In this document: piece by piece, positions 23,557-24,166 of the stretch
How the letters are laid out: each line of letters begins with the position of its first letter
How positions within the stretch are numbered: the stretch's first letter is position 1
Source of the DNA: an uncultured Catenibacterium sp.
Lineage (GTDB): Bacteria > Bacillota_I > Bacilli_A > Erysipelotrichales > Coprobacillaceae
Reading direction: 5' to 3'
Length of the DNA stretch: 24,166 bases
Assembly: GCA_900540685.1 (NCBI GenBank)
Contig: UQGS01000033.1
Location: forward strand, 1 to 24,166
Notes under the pieces: generated by a model
Seen by the model: the letters and a program-made list of their open reading frames with translations, nothing else
What the model was told of the DNA's origin: nothing
Database searches by the model: none
Program-made: the position numbers and the translations under genes

Positions 23557-24001
23557 ATTTAATCCATGGATGTTAGATGTAGATGTACTTGCAACACAGC
23601 ATGACTACACTATCAATGACTATTCAAAAGAAAAACAATTAAACGAAGAACTAAAGAAAACAATGTCTTTCCAGCAGTCTCGTATCTTTGAAACATTAGG
23701 TGTTGATCCTGATAAGATTCTTGTAGAAAAGATCCCTTTAGAAGGAACACAGAATGTCTATAAATTCTCATTCTTAGTAAAAGGTAAACTTCTGACAATC
23801 ACAAATATGCAGGCAGCAGTTTATAGTGATGAAAAAGTGTTTGGTCCTGAAATATTGGATCATGTAGAAGTGGTAGATATCCCAGAAGGTGGCGTAATGG
23901 TCTATGAAATGGGTAATCTTGCATTAGCCTTTAAACATCCAGGACATACAAAAGAATGGGATTGCGGTTCTGTTTTAGGTGTCGGATTTATCCAAATTTA
24001 A
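23546..24001 (+). CDS. hypothetical soluble protein downstream of the AI-2E gene
   Basis: 151 residues without signal peptide or TM segments. No recognised family. The N-terminal half is charged (NDYSKEKQLNEELKKT); the C-terminal half is richer in Gly and Val, with EGGVMVYEMGNLALAF, an HPGHTKEWDCG stretch containing two His and a Cys, and a final SVLGVGFIQI. The pattern suggests a compact beta domain, but no function can be read. The ATG overlaps the AI-2E gene by 11 bases and has GAGGAGAAAG upstream, so it is translated as the last gene of cls-AI-2E-orphan. Confidence 0.7.
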   Translation: MEFRFNPWMLDVDVLATQHDYTINDYSKEKQLNEELKKTMSFQQSRIFETLGVDPDKILVEKIPLEGTQNVYKFSFLVKGKLLTITNMQAAVYSDEKVFGPEILDHVEVVDIPEGGVMVYEMGNLALAFKHPGHTKEWDCGSVLGVGFIQI

Positions 24002-24166
24002 AATTTATTGTCGAAAAAAATAGTGTATATATCAATACTTTTGTAAGCGTTAGTAAAAAATAACATAAAGGTATAGAAAAAATTAGGATTTGTGATATAA
24101 TAACACTATATTCCCGTTTTTGACAGTTGGGTATATAAAAAAGGGAGAAAAGTGCCTGTTTAAGGG
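24002..24166 (+). other. right-edge intergenic region and leader
   Basis: No gene is seen. No clear terminator follows the orphan gene (one weak interrupted stem near 24020-24044 only). A promoter lies at 24074-24101. After it an inverted repeat, TATATTCCC (24107-24115) with GGGTATATA (24129-24137), one mismatch and a 13-base loop, lies in the presumed leader RNA. The controlled gene is beyond the window. Confidence 0.5.
24074..24101 (+). promoter_or_regulatory. extended -10 promoter reading out of the window
   Basis: TAGAAA (24074-24079), 16 bases, TATAAT (24096-24101) preceded by TGA. The decamer GTGATATAAT is identical to that at 7401-7410. Confidence 0.7.

Noticed and set aside
24020..24044. 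Terminator after the orphan gene
   Set aside because: The stem AGTGTAT with ATACT needs a bulge and is only five pairs, too weak to call.

Overview
The window is an AT-rich, densely packed chromosomal segment. Gram-positive lipoprotein signals, strong GGAGG-type ribosome binding sites, short terminator hairpins with T-tracts, and families such as DUF1836, DUF4230, DUF6465 and a PASTA/Ltp surface protein point to a low-GC Firmicute. My best guess is a gut Erysipelotrichia/Coprobacillaceae-type bacterium, which is inference from gene content only. No rRNA, tRNA, CRISPR array, insertion sequence or prophage block was found. No gene-free stretch exceeds about 170 bases.

Layout. (1) 103-3133 is a phosphate-control operon (phoU, a PhoB/PhoP-type regulator, a PhoR-type kinase), probably the tail of a pst operon that starts outside the window. 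(2) 3263-6394 is a surface and housekeeping stretch: a four-TM protein with a PASTA domain and two Ltp repeats, a small lipoprotein, dUTPase, and a CapA-like lipoprotein translated right behind dUTPase. (3) 6426-7382 is a YjbR-domain protein with an extra C-terminal, possibly PUA/EVE-like, domain. (4) 7437-9733 is a self-contained two-gene operon: an esterase-fold hydrolase and an ATP-grasp enzyme carrying a 114-residue, internally duplicated, histone-H1-like Lys/Ala/Val/Glu tail. This is the most unusual unit in the window. (5) 9846-10432 is a RelB/RelE-type toxin-antitoxin pair behind a near-consensus promoter. (6) 10451-13119 holds a DUF1836 regulator divergent from a DUF4230-cutC-hydrolase operon. 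A perfect 15-bp inverted repeat covers both start regions. (7) 13246-16005 is typA/bipA followed by a zinc-ribbon membrane protein of unknown function. (8) 16094-16639 holds two small genes (DUF6465; a three-TM protein). (9) 16709-20796 is a 1006-residue lipoprotein with about seven Ig-like (Big_2) repeats, followed by a membrane-anchored methyltransferase-like protein that lacks the SAM-binding glycine loop. (10) 20839-24001 is a cardiolipin synthase, an AI-2E family transporter and a small orphan protein. The window ends in a promoter and leader reading out to the right.

How the parts fit. Most of the window concerns phosphate sensing, the cell envelope (CapA, Big_2 lipoprotein, cardiolipin synthase, PASTA/Ltp protein) and general housekeeping. 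Several promoters share one layout: a weak -35, about 16 bases, then an extended -10 TGnTATAAT. Many terminators are built over the stop codon of the gene they end, which indicates a compact genome.

Limits: all family calls come from reading motifs by eye; no database search was run.
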